From assembly GCF_029581395.1 (NCBI RefSeq), contig NZ_CP121115.1:248001-312000 (forward strand): 64,000 bases of DNA, in the 5' to 3' direction. The number at the start of each line of letters is the position of its first letter. The first letter of the stretch is position 1. The DNA comes from Roseinatronobacter sp. S2. Its GTDB lineage: Bacteria > Pseudomonadota > Alphaproteobacteria > Rhodobacterales > Rhodobacteraceae. Positions 42,812-51,681 of this stretch are shown piece after piece. A program made the position numbers and the translations under genes. The notes beneath the pieces are model-generated. The model worked only from the letters and a program-made list of their open reading frames with translations. It was not told the origin of the DNA and did not search any database.

Positions 42812-43873
42812 ATGCTGAACATACGCGTTTTAGAATCTGTCATCATCCCAGTGTTGGCGCTGCTGGCTTCTGCGCTGATATTCTCGGTCTTTTTGCTGGC
42901 GCTTGGCAAAAGCCCCGTCACCTTTTTCTCGCTGGTCTGGACGGGCGGGTTTTCGTCTTGGTTTTCCATCCAGAACGCCTTGCAACGCGCGGCACCCCTT
43001 ATCCTGACAGGACTGGCCTTTGCGATACCCGCGCGCATCGGGTTGACGCTGTTGGGGGCCGAAGGGGCGGTGGTAATTGGCGGGTTTTCTGCCGCCGCCG
43101 TGGCAATCCCGCTGGTGTCGGCGGGGCTGCCCGCAGCAGTGGTGTGGCCGGTCATGGCCATCGCGGCAATGGGTGTTGGCGCGGTCTGGGTGGGGCTTGC
43201 GGGCTGGCTGAAACACCATCGCGGGGTGAATGAAACGATCTCGTCGTTGTTGCTGACCTATATCGCCATAGCACTTGTCAGCTTCCTGATCGAAGGGCCG
43301 TTCCGCGACCCCGGTTCGGCCAACAAACCCTCGACCATGCCACTGGGCAGCGATTACCGCATTGGCGGAATGTTCGACAGTTCGGTGCATTGGGGGCTGG
43401 CGGCGGGGCTGGTGCTGGCACTGGTGCTTTGGGTGGTGATGTCGCGCACAACCTTCGGCTTCGCGGCGCGCATGACAGGCGGCAACCTGCGCGCCGCGCA
43501 GGGTCAGGGGCTGCCGGTGGGGCGGCTGCTGGTCGCGTGTTGCGCCATCGCTGGGGCCTGTGCGGGTGTCGTCGGTTTTTTTGAAATCGCCGCGATCCAT
43601 GGACAGGCCAATGCATCATTGGCGGCAGGTTATGGGTTTACCGGCATCCTTGTTGCGTTTCTGGCGCGGCACAATCCGCTGGCAGTCGTGCCTGTGGCCA
43701 TTCTGTTCGGCGCGCTGGATGCATCGGGCGGGCTGATACAGCGGCGCATGGAAATGCCCGATGCCACGATGCTGGTGCTGCAAGGGATCATCTTCATCGT
43801 GCTGTTGATCAGCGACACATTGCACGGACGCCTGCCCTTGCTGACCCACCCCCAGACCGGAGCGCGGACATGA
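42812..43873 (+). CDS. ABC transporter permease, BMP-type importer subunit 1
   Basis: A 353-aa permease of the branched-chain-amino-acid/ribose (BPD_transp_2) type with about nine helices. ATG 42812 is used because the preceding in-frame sequence is proline-rich and not conserved-looking. G-L-A-F-A-I-P-A-R-I-G-L-T-L-L-G-A-E-G (about 70-88) and V-N-E-T-I-S-S-L-L-L (about 147) are typical of the nucleoside importer permeases. It overlaps the next permease by 4 bases. Confidence 0.9.
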   Translation: MLNIRVLESVIIPVLALLASALIFSVFLLALGKSPVTFFSLVWTGGFSSWFSIQNALQRAAPLILTGLAFAIPARIGLTLLGAEGAVVIGGFSAAAVAIPLVSAGLPAAVVWPVMAIAAMGVGAVWVGLAGWLKHHRGVNETISSLLLTYIAIALVSFLIEGPFRDPGSANKPSTMPLGSDYRIGGMFDSSVHWGLAAGLVLALVLWVVMSRTTFGFAARMTGGNLRAAQGQGLPVGRLLVACCAIAGACAGVVGFFEIAAIHGQANASLAAGYGFTGILVAFLARHNPLAVVPVAILFGALDASGGLIQRRMEMPDATMLVLQGIIFIVLLISDTLHGRLPLLTHPQTGART

Positions 43874-44802
43874 CCCAGGCAGAACCCCTCGCGAGTTTTC
43901 TGATCGTGTTCTATGCCTTGCTGGGCGGCGCAATCCGCGTCTCTACACCGTTTCTGTTTGTGGCCCTCGGCGAATGCCTGACCGAAAAATCCGGGCGCAT
44001 CAATCTTGGGCTGGAAGGCAACCTGATCCTTGGTGCGATGACCGGCTATGCCGTGTCCTTTAACACCGGATCGGCGTGGATCGGCGTGCTGGCGGCGGGC
44101 GGGGTCGGCGTGGTGTTGGGCGTGGCGCATGGCTGGATATGCAAACTGCCGAAGGTCAATGACATCGCGGTTGGGCTGGCCTTTATGGGGTTGGGCACGG
44201 GGTTGGCGTTCTTCTTCGGCAAACCCTATATCCAGCCCACAGCCCCGCGCCTGACATCGGTGCCGCTGGGGGACTGGTCGGACAGCCCGCAGGTGCAACA
44301 GGCGCTACAGGTCAACCCGCTGTTTTTCATCGGGATTGTGCTGGCAGTTTTCCTATGGTGGATGCTGCGCAACACCCGCTGGGGGCTGATCATCCGGGTG
44401 ACCGGCGATTCTGCGGCATCCGCCCGCGCCATGGGGGTGAATGTGAACGGCGTGCGCATTCTGACCACAGCGGCGGGCGGGGCGCTTGCCGGCATCGGCG
44501 GGGCGTTTTTGTCACTGTCCTATCCCGGCAGCTGGAATGAGGGGTTATCCTCGGGCCAAGGGTTGATGGCGGTGGCGCTGGTCATCTTCGCGCGGTGGAA
44601 CCCGCTGCGTTGCGTGCTGGCGGCACTGTTGTTCGGGGCGGCAGGCGCGCTTGGGCCATCGCTTCAGTCCATCGGGGTCAGTTCCGGCTATCACTTCTTC
44701 AACGCGGCCCCGTATATCCTTACGCTGGTGATCATGATCGCCTCTGCCCGGTCCAGATCGGCTGCGATCGAAGCGCCACGCGAATTGTCGATCATCAAAT
44801 AG
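43870..44802 (+). CDS. ABC transporter permease, BMP-type importer subunit 2
   Basis: A 310-aa partner permease of the same fold. The N-terminal motif R-V-S-T-P-F-L-F-V-A-L-G-E-C-L-T-E-K-S-G-R-I-N-L-G-L-E-G (about 19-46) is the hallmark of the second permease in these importers. The ATGA overlap with subunit 1 and the 17-base gap to the ATPase show one operon. Confidence 0.92.
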   Translation: MTQAEPLASFLIVFYALLGGAIRVSTPFLFVALGECLTEKSGRINLGLEGNLILGAMTGYAVSFNTGSAWIGVLAAGGVGVVLGVAHGWICKLPKVNDIAVGLAFMGLGTGLAFFFGKPYIQPTAPRLTSVPLGDWSDSPQVQQALQVNPLFFIGIVLAVFLWWMLRNTRWGLIIRVTGDSAASARAMGVNVNGVRILTTAAGGALAGIGGAFLSLSYPGSWNEGLSSGQGLMAVALVIFARWNPLRCVLAALLFGAAGALGPSLQSIGVSSGYHFFNAAPYILTLVIMIASARSRSAAIEAPRELSIIK

Positions 44803-44819
44803 CAAAAAGGACGGCCAGA

Positions 44820-46406
44820 ATGACACATGCCAAGCTGTCCCACAGCACATTGCGCACCGGGCCACGTTCCGGCGGGGCAATGTCGCTGGCGACCACGCGC
44901 ATGACAAAAACCTTCGGTGCGCTGCGCGCGCTGGATGATGTGTCGCTGAACGTCGCGGCGGGGTCATTTCATGCCCTGCTGGGGGAAAACGGCGCGGGCA
45001 AATCCACGCTTGTCAAATGCATCATGGGCTTTCACGCGCCCGATACCGGTGAAATCCTGCTGGGCGGTGCGCCCGTGGCCATCACCAGCCCCCGGCAGGC
45101 GCAGATGCGCGGCATTGGTATGGTCTATCAGCACTTCACGCTGGTGCCCTGCCTGACGGCAGCCGAAAACCTTGTCATTTCCCGCCCCGACGCGCCCGGC
45201 ATCATCCACTGGCGCACGGAATTGCTGCGGCTGGAGGAATTTATGGACCGCATGCCCTTTCGCGTGAAACTGGACCGGCATGTGGCCGATCTGTCGGCGG
45301 GCGAACGGCAGAAACTGGAAATACTGAAACTTCTGTATCTGGACCAGCGCGTGCTGATCCTGGATGAACCGACATCGGTGATGACCCCTGCCGAGGCGGA
45401 TGAAGTCCTGACACTGCTTGGCGGCATGGCGCGGCGGGGCGAAATCACGGTGCTGATGATTTCGCATAAGTTCCGCGAAGTGACGGCATTCTGCGACAGC
45501 TTCACCGTGCTGCGGCGCGGGCGGGTTTCAGGCAGCGGCTGCGCACAGGGCACCACCATCGCAGATATGAGCCGCATGATGATCGGCGAAACCCAGCTGC
45601 GCGCACGCGCGCCGCGCCATGCGCAGCCCAAGGCGCACACTGAACCCCGCCTGACACTGGACGCCATCAGCGCGGATGACCAGACCGGCCGCCGCGTGGT
45701 GGATGAATTGTCGCTGGATATTTTCCCCGGTGAAATTATCGGTATCGCCGGGGTGTCGGGCAACGGGCAAAGTGCGCTGGTCGAAGTCCTGTCCGGGCAA
45801 CGGCCGCTTTCTGGCGGGCGGCTGTTGATCGGGGGCAAACCCTTTGCACCCCGGCGCGCCGATCTTGACCGCTACAAGGTGTTCGGGCTGCCGGAAGAAC
45901 CGATGCGCAACGCCGTCGTGCCGCGTATGTCCGTAGCGGAAAACATGGCCTTTCGCAGTTTTGACAAACCGCCCGTGGCGAACCGCTTCGGGCTGATTTC
46001 GCCATCGCGGATGCGGGACATCGCAGGTGGGCTGATCCGGCGCTACAACGTGCAGACCCCGTCTGCCGATGCGCCGGTTGAAACACTGTCGGGTGGCAAT
46101 GTGCAGCGCGCGGTGCTGGCGCGCGAATTGTCGGGCGATGTGGCTGTGCTGATCGTGGCCAACCCCTGCTTCGGGCTGGATTTCGCATCAGTCGCCGAAA
46201 TACGCGCGCAGATCATGGAACAACGCAACCGGGGCGCGGCAGTGCTGCTGGTAAGCGAGGATCTGGACGAGGTGTTAGAACTGGCCGACCGCGTGGCGGT
46301 TATGTCGGAAGGCAAGCTTGGGCCTGTGGTTCAGGCGGATGCAACCGACCGCGACCAGATTGGCCGCCAGATGGGCGGTGCAGAAGATCTGGCAGGCCGC
46401 ATGTGA
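44820..46406 (+). CDS. Sugar/nucleoside-type ABC transporter ATPase with two ATPase domains
   Basis: A 528-aa double ATPase. ATG 44820 has AAGGA 9 bases upstream. The first domain has Walker A GENGAGKST (about 55-63), signature LSAGERQKLEILKLL and Walker B VLILDEPTSV. The second has the degenerate Walker A GVSGNGQSAL, signature LSGGNVQRAVLAREL and a Walker B-like VLIVANPCFGLD, where the usual DEP/TRG is altered as in RbsA-like proteins. It energises import with the two permeases and the BMP receptor. Confidence 0.93.
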   Translation: MTHAKLSHSTLRTGPRSGGAMSLATTRMTKTFGALRALDDVSLNVAAGSFHALLGENGAGKSTLVKCIMGFHAPDTGEILLGGAPVAITSPRQAQMRGIGMVYQHFTLVPCLTAAENLVISRPDAPGIIHWRTELLRLEEFMDRMPFRVKLDRHVADLSAGERQKLEILKLLYLDQRVLILDEPTSVMTPAEADEVLTLLGGMARRGEITVLMISHKFREVTAFCDSFTVLRRGRVSGSGCAQGTTIADMSRMMIGETQLRARAPRHAQPKAHTEPRLTLDAISADDQTGRRVVDELSLDIFPGEIIGIAGVSGNGQSALVEVLSGQRPLSGGRLLIGGKPFAPRRADLDRYKVFGLPEEPMRNAVVPRMSVAENMAFRSFDKPPVANRFGLISPSRMRDIAGGLIRRYNVQTPSADAPVETLSGGNVQRAVLARELSGDVAVLIVANPCFGLDFASVAEIRAQIMEQRNRGAAVLLVSEDLDEVLELADRVAVMSEGKLGPVVQADATDRDQIGRQMGGAEDLAGRM

Positions 46407-46523
46407 TACCGCCACGACATCAGTCCTGCCACTCAAGGCACGGGCTTTGGGATGTTGGCCAAACTCCAAATAGCGCGGCAACCGTTAGTCCGGGTCTTCT
46501 CCGCATTGGTCAACTGTCATCAC

Positions 46524-48491
46524 TTACAACAACGCCGGATCCGGACGCCCCTGATCGTCCCAGAACATCGGTCCGCCAAGATCGCGCGGGAACCCGTAGC
46601 CGTGGACCCAGATCACGTCGATATCCGAACTTCGCGTGGCAATCCCTTCGGCAAGGATTTTCCGGCCCTCGGCAATCATCGGGCTGTGTGTCCTTTCGAT
46701 AATCTCTGCGTCCGAAAGTTCCCGGCGCGCGATGTTGTGCGCCGCCGCAATCCCCGCGATGATTTCCCCGACTTCGGGGGCGGGCTGTGGCACCCGGTCA
46801 CCGCCGCGATAAGTATACCAGCCCATGCCCGCCTTCTGCCCGAAACGCCCCAGTTCACAAAGCCTGTCGGGCAAGCTGTCGGTTACTCCCAAGGACTTTC
46901 GGCGGCGCCAGCCTATATCCAGCCCCGCCATATCGTGCATCTGACACGGACCCATCGGCCAGCCAAACCTACGAAAGGCCGCGTCAACCTGCGCGGGATC
47001 GGCACCTTCGAGCAGCAAAGCAGAGAGGTGCGAATTGCGCGCCGCAAGCATGCGGTTGCCTACGAAACCGTGACAAACACCCACCACCACCGGCTGCTTA
47101 TCAAGCCTGCGCGTGACCGCCAGTGCGGTGGCCAGAACCTCGGGCGCGGTGTTGTCACCGCGCACGATTTCCACAAGCTTCATCACATGCGCGGGCGAGA
47201 AGAAATGCAGGCCCAATATATCCTGTGGCCGCGATGTCGCACGCGCAATGGTGTTGATGTCCAGATAGGATGTGTTGGTCGCCAATATCGCGCCGGGCGG
47301 GGCGATACGGTCGAGTTCGGCGAAGATCGCGCATTTCACCGCTATGTCCTCGAACGCTGCCTCGATGATCAGATCGGCTTGCGCGAGAGGGACAAGACCG
47401 GTCGCGCCGGTAATGCGGCTGCGCCGGATTTCGGCCTGATCCGGCGCAAGCGACCCGCGCGTGACCGATTTTGTGTAGGTTCCGGCGATACGTTCCATGG
47501 CTTGGGCAAGCGCGCTGTCGTCGGCTTCACACACGGTCACGTCAAAACCCGCATTGGCAAAGGCCATGGCGATACCACGACCCATGGTGCCCGCCCCGAT
47601 GACACCTATCCGCTGCGCCTGTCGTATCTCAGCGCGCACGACATCGCCTGACGGCTTTGCGGCCGCGCGCTCGGCCAGGAAAAGATGACGCAGCGCCGCC
47701 GATCTGGGGCTGGCAACAGCAGCGTCGAAAAGCTGGCGCTCTTGGGTCATGGCGGCGTCAAACGGCTGTGCGACCGCTGCCCGAACAGCCGCCCCCACAA
47801 GGGCGGGCGCCGATGAACGGGCTTTGCGGCATAAATCAGCTTCAGTTCGGTCAAGCGCGGCAGGGTTGCTGTCGGGCATGCCCCCACGGCGGGCGCTGAC
47901 AGGTGGCGGCAACGGGCCGCAAGTGATCCGTGCGCGCAAAAAGTGCAGCGCCGCATCGACGGGATTACCTTCGCAGATTTCATCAATCAGTCCCAGATCC
48001 CGTGCCTGAACCGCCGCCATCATCTCTCCACTTCCGGCGAGTTCGAGTGCGGCCAGCGCCCCGGCAAGATAAGTGGCGCGCACGGTTCCGCCCGCCCCGG
48101 GCAGGATGCCAAGCCGCACCTCGGGCAGGCCGATCCTTGCATCCCGGGTCGCCACCCTGAAGGTGCAGCCAAGTGCCAGTTCAAAACCGCCACCCAATGC
48201 GGTGCCATGAAGGGCCGCAACACTGGGCTTGCCCAACCCCTCAAGGGTGTCGATCACATCACGCAGCATGGGCGGCAATACCTGACCCAACTCGGTTATA
48301 TCCGCACCCGCAACGAAGGTCCGACCGGCACAGGCGATCACCAGCCCAAGCACGCCATCATCTTCGCCGACAGTCTTGATGCGCGCGCAAACAAGTGCGC
48401 GCAAATCCTGCGAAAGCGCATTAACTGGCGGGCGGTCAATGGTAAGGACAGCAATCTGTCCGCACTTCTCCAAGGTGACCTGCATCGTCAT
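46524..48491 (-). CDS. Bifunctional enoyl-CoA hydratase/3-hydroxyacyl-CoA dehydrogenase (FadB/FadJ type)
   Basis: A 655-aa trifunctional-type beta-oxidation enzyme. The hydratase domain (about 1-190) has AGADI (oxyanion loop), ALGGGFELALGC and the catalytic Glu in LPEVRLGILPGAGGT. The dehydrogenase (about 285-470) has the NAD motif GVIGAGTMGRGIA, ATNTSYLDI and GLHFFSPAHVMKLVEIV with the catalytic His. The C-terminal helical part ends with a repeat-like half. ATG 48491 shares its A with the TGA of the upstream thiolase gene (TGATG). Substrate chain or ring type cannot be read; the whole cluster processes an acyl-CoA. Confidence 0.92.
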   Translation of the reverse strand: MTMQVTLEKCGQIAVLTIDRPPVNALSQDLRALVCARIKTVGEDDGVLGLVIACAGRTFVAGADITELGQVLPPMLRDVIDTLEGLGKPSVAALHGTALGGGFELALGCTFRVATRDARIGLPEVRLGILPGAGGTVRATYLAGALAALELAGSGEMMAAVQARDLGLIDEICEGNPVDAALHFLRARITCGPLPPPVSARRGGMPDSNPAALDRTEADLCRKARSSAPALVGAAVRAAVAQPFDAAMTQERQLFDAAVASPRSAALRHLFLAERAAAKPSGDVVRAEIRQAQRIGVIGAGTMGRGIAMAFANAGFDVTVCEADDSALAQAMERIAGTYTKSVTRGSLAPDQAEIRRSRITGATGLVPLAQADLIIEAAFEDIAVKCAIFAELDRIAPPGAILATNTSYLDINTIARATSRPQDILGLHFFSPAHVMKLVEIVRGDNTAPEVLATALAVTRRLDKQPVVVGVCHGFVGNRMLAARNSHLSALLLEGADPAQVDAAFRRFGWPMGPCQMHDMAGLDIGWRRRKSLGVTDSLPDRLCELGRFGQKAGMGWYTYRGGDRVPQPAPEVGEIIAGIAAAHNIARRELSDAEIIERTHSPMIAEGRKILAEGIATRSSDIDVIWVHGYGFPRDLGGPMFWDDQGRPDPALL

Positions 48492-49697
48492 CAAAGTGCC
48501 TCCATGGCAATGGCGATCCCTTGTCCCACGCCGATACACATGGTGGCGAGCGCGCGCGCTCCGCCGCGCTCCATCATCTCCAGCGCGGCAGTGCCCGTGA
48601 TCCGCACGCCCGACATTCCCAACGGATGGCCAATTGCAATGGCCCCGCCATTGGGGTTTAGATGGGCCGCATCGTCCGCCAATCCCAATTCCCGCAGGGC
48701 GGCGATGCTTTGTGCCGCGAATGCCTCGTTCAACTCAATCACATCAAAATCCTGCGGGGCAAGGCCCAGACGCACACAAAGCATCTGGGTCGCCGGGACA
48801 GGGCCAATCCCCATTATCCGAGGCGCCACACCCGCGACAGCAGCGCCAAGGTAGCGCGCACGCGGTGTCAGATTGTGACGCGCAACCGCCACATCAGAGG
48901 CGATGATCATCGCCGCCGCCCCGTCGTTCACACCCGAGGAGTTGCCGGCTGTTACAGTGCCGTTCCGGACAAAAGGCGCGCGCAGATCCGCGAGCGCCTC
49001 AGGGGTGGTATCGGGGCGAATGTGCTCGTCATGATCCACACGTATTGGCGCGCCTTTGCGTTGGGGAACGGCAACTGGTGAAATTTCGCGCCCCAACCTG
49101 CCCGATTTGCGTGCCGCATCCGCGCGCCGGTGACTGCGGCACGCAAAGGCGTCTTGCTCTTCTCGTGTGATCCCGAACTCGGCGGCCACATTCTCGGCGG
49201 TCACCGGCATCGGCTCGTAGCCATAGCGGGCGGCGAATAAGGGGTTTTCGAACCGCGAACCGATGGTGGTGTCATAAACGGTGGAATCACGGGCAAAAGC
49301 TGTTTCGGCCTTGGGCATGACGAAGGGCGCGCGCGACATGCTTTCCACCCCGCCTGCGATGATCATATCGGCCTCGCCTGCGGCGATTGCTTGGGCGGCA
49401 GTTGCAATGGGCACTCATGCCCGACCCGCAAAGCCGGTTGACCGTCGCACCCGGCACGGTTTCTGGTAGCCCCGCAAGCAACAATGCCATCCGCGCGATG
49501 TTGCGGTTATCCTCTCCCGCCTGATTGACACAACCAAAGATCACGTCATCCACCATCGCCCAATCCGTGCCGCGATTGCGTTCCATCAGCGCGCTCAGCA
49601 CACCGGCGGCAAGATCATCAGGCCGGACCGCGGAAAGTGCGCCACCATAGCGGCCAACAGGGGTGCGAATGTAATCACAAAGGAAAACCTGCCTCAT
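48491..49697 (-). pseudogene. Acetyl-CoA acyltransferase (thiolase), interrupted by a one-base insertion
   Basis: A thiolase that cleaves 3-ketoacyl-CoA to acetyl-CoA would be about 401 aa here, but the frame breaks just after the active-site segment VNRLCGSGMSA (nucleophile Cys at about 90). On the minus strand GTGCCCATTGCA has one C more than needed; with GCC-ATT-GCA the second half continues smoothly as IATAAQAIAAGEADM. The run is at 49409-49411. The distal half has the other catalytic residues, GGAIAIGHPLG (His) and the Cys of MCIGVGQG. The second frame alone (GTG 49414) lacks the nucleophile and cannot be an active thiolase. It could be decay or an assembly error. Confidence 0.85.
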
Positions 49698-49724
49698 GAA
49701 ATGTCCTTTTCATGCTTGATCCGC

Positions 49725-50999
49725 CTAGCTCAGGGCAAGGCTGCGTTCGGCGGCAAGTAGTCGCGACAAACACGCCCGGCTGTCACCGCAAGTGACACGC
49801 AGAGCTGTAAGTCTGGCGAAAACACGCCCGGTCAGGCTCTCTTCGGTCATCCCGATGCCACCGTGTAGCTGGACAGCGCTTTCGCCAACCAGCTTTGCCG
49901 CCTGATTCATCTTGAACTTGACCGCGTCCAGCGCCTGATCACGGACCAGTTCTGGCGCCAGAATCATGCCAAGACCGTAATCAAGCATAGCGCGCGCCGT
50001 CTCGATCTCGACATACATATCTGCGGCGGCATGCTGAAGCACCTGAACCGCGGCAAGTGACTGGCCAAACTGGTGGCGGGTGCGCAGGTGGTCGACGGTC
50101 AGGTCTAGCAGTGCTTCCATCGCGCCCAGCATGTTGGCGGCGGTGCCAATCCGGCCCCGCGCCTGCGCCGCAGAGATCAGCTTGATTGCGTCTTCGCCTT
50201 TGCAAATCAATGCACAGAAAGGCAGCATCACACCGTCAAGCGTCAGTTCCGCCCCGGCCTCTGGTGTTGGGGGCAGGTATGGTGTGCGGTGCAGGCCAGC
50301 CGTGTGCATATTGAGCATGAAAATCGCCGGAACGCCGTTTGTCACTGCCGCAATCAAAACAGTATCAGCCGTAGCCCCCGCCGCAACCACCCGTCGCGAG
50401 CCTGCCAGCCGGAAGCCGTCGTCCACTGGTGAAGCCACGACCTGCGCCGCGCCATCGAAGGCCAGCGTCACCAACAGGCTGCCATTCAACACACCCCGAA
50501 GGCGCGGCGCAACGGCAGGTTGGGCGACAAGTTCTGCAAGCAACGGTGCGGCCATCACCTCGGCCGCGACATAGGGAACCGGCAGCCCTGTCCGGCCAAT
50601 CAGGCGCGAAAACAACAGCACCTCCCGCAGCCCAAGCCCAGCCCCTCCGGCGCTTTCGGGCAATGCCAAGCCAAGCATCCCCAGTTCAGCGAGTTGTGGC
50701 CAGAACACCTTGGCGTAGCGCTCCGCGATCTCTCGGGCCGCCAGATCACCGTTTGGGCGATACCAGCGCACCATCCAGTTCAGCATCCCAAGAACACCAC
50801 GAGAAAGGATAGGAACCGCTTCTTGGATAATGACACCATCCTTTTGCGCGGCGGTCAGAAGGCTTTCGAGGAAGGAAATATAAGTATCCCGCGCTTCCAG
50901 TTGGGCGGCTGTGTATTCCCTGTTGTTCTGGCCGCCAAACCCGAAAAAACTTGCCATATAGCGCGCCCGGTTTCCTCGAAAAACGCCGCATGTGCGCAC
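49725..50999 (-). CDS. Acyl-CoA dehydrogenase lacking its N-terminus, fused in frame behind a TetR C-terminal half
   Basis: One continuous 424-residue frame has two origins. Residues 1 to about 98 (FGFGGQNNREYTAAQLEARD, then LGMLNWMVRWYRPNGDLA) are the ligand-binding C-terminus of a TetR regulator. From about residue 100 (FWPQLAELGMLGLALPESAGG) it is an acyl-CoA dehydrogenase, with flavin-domain motifs near 190-260, TRHQFGQSLAAVQ and the end motif QLHGGIGMTEES. A normal enzyme would start 50-60 residues before the W-x-x-L-A-E-L-G motif; those residues and the regulator stop are missing, as expected for a deletion near 50700. Whether this chain folds is unclear. Confidence 0.7.
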   Translation of the reverse strand: MRTCGVFRGNRARYMASFFGFGGQNNREYTAAQLEARDTYISFLESLLTAAQKDGVIIQEAVPILSRGVLGMLNWMVRWYRPNGDLAAREIAERYAKVFWPQLAELGMLGLALPESAGGAGLGLREVLLFSRLIGRTGLPVPYVAAEVMAAPLLAELVAQPAVAPRLRGVLNGSLLVTLAFDGAAQVVASPVDDGFRLAGSRRVVAAGATADTVLIAAVTNGVPAIFMLNMHTAGLHRTPYLPPTPEAGAELTLDGVMLPFCALICKGEDAIKLISAAQARGRIGTAANMLGAMEALLDLTVDHLRTRHQFGQSLAAVQVLQHAAADMYVEIETARAMLDYGLGMILAPELVRDQALDAVKFKMNQAAKLVGESAVQLHGGIGMTEESLTGRVFARLTALRVTCGDSRACLSRLLAAERSLALS

Positions 51000-51250
51000 A
51001 TGAACGCCACCAGCCGCCCTTCGTGATCATGCGCCTGAGCAACGGCTTTCTGTACCGTCGCCAGCATGTCTGAAAGGGTTTCGAGCGCGATGGTTTCGTA
51101 TAACGCCAACTTGTTTCTAAAGTAGTGATACACGCCTGCCTTGGTGATACCCACCGCGTCTGCAACTTCCTGGATCGATGTGGATGCATAGCCGTTTTCG
51201 GCAATAAGACCGGCCGTCGCCGCGCAGATCTTGCTACGCGGATCCGTCAT
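50700..51250 (-). pseudogene. TetR-family regulator, frameshifted and fused to the following gene
   Basis: ATG 51250 opens MTDPRSKICAATAGLIAENG and a normal TetR helix-turn-helix (YASTSIQEVADAVGITKAGVYHYF in parts, about 18-42). At AAFFEET the frame changes: GAGGAAACCGGG needs one more A to read EENRARYMASFFGF, which is in the frame of the next ORF. The run is TTT at 50971-50973 on the plus strand. The C-terminal half then continues without stop into an acyl-CoA dehydrogenase. It resembles regulators of acyl-CoA catabolism with the WYRPxG C-terminal motif. As read it encodes only a 131-aa truncated product. Confidence 0.75.
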
Positions 51251-51268
51251 GCTGGGGGGGCCGACCAA

Positions 51269-51681
51269 GAGTTCTGGGGGGATTTGCTTTCGTCATTTAT
51301 CTCTCTCTGGATGACCGCCTTGGCGCAAATTTCTGAAGCTTTCCGGTTTGCCCGAACCTGTAGCCGGTTTCCAGCGACCATACCGAACACGGCACGCAGT
51401 GCACAGAAGTTCCGTTTGGCAGGCGCGATGTTTCCGTCCAATCAAGCAAGGCGGTGCACAAGCCGCATATCAAGGTTTGGGTGGGAAAGTCGCCGATTTT
51501 GCACACAATGTTATCGGCAGGCGGACAACTACAAAATCCGGGTTGTGGCATCAGGGTGCGCTAATACGCTTACATCCAGGCCCGATAGGCAAGATGACCG
51601 CGCGCAGTCCCTACAGGATGACACGCCGGTTCATTTTCGCGCAGCCGGGCAAGGCAATGAAACGGGAGGAGAGCCAATACC
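51269..51681. other. Gap between tetR and the TRAP receptor gene
   Basis: A 413-bp stretch with the leftward tetR promoter and the rightward dctP promoter. No gene is seen. GCGGAC at 51521-51526 is a half-site of the palindrome found before other genes of the IclR-linked group. Confidence 0.4.

Noticed and set aside
46452..47651. 399-codon frame antisense to the hydratase/dehydrogenase gene
   Set aside because: No ribosome binding site and no domain; the opposite strand has complete enzyme motifs.
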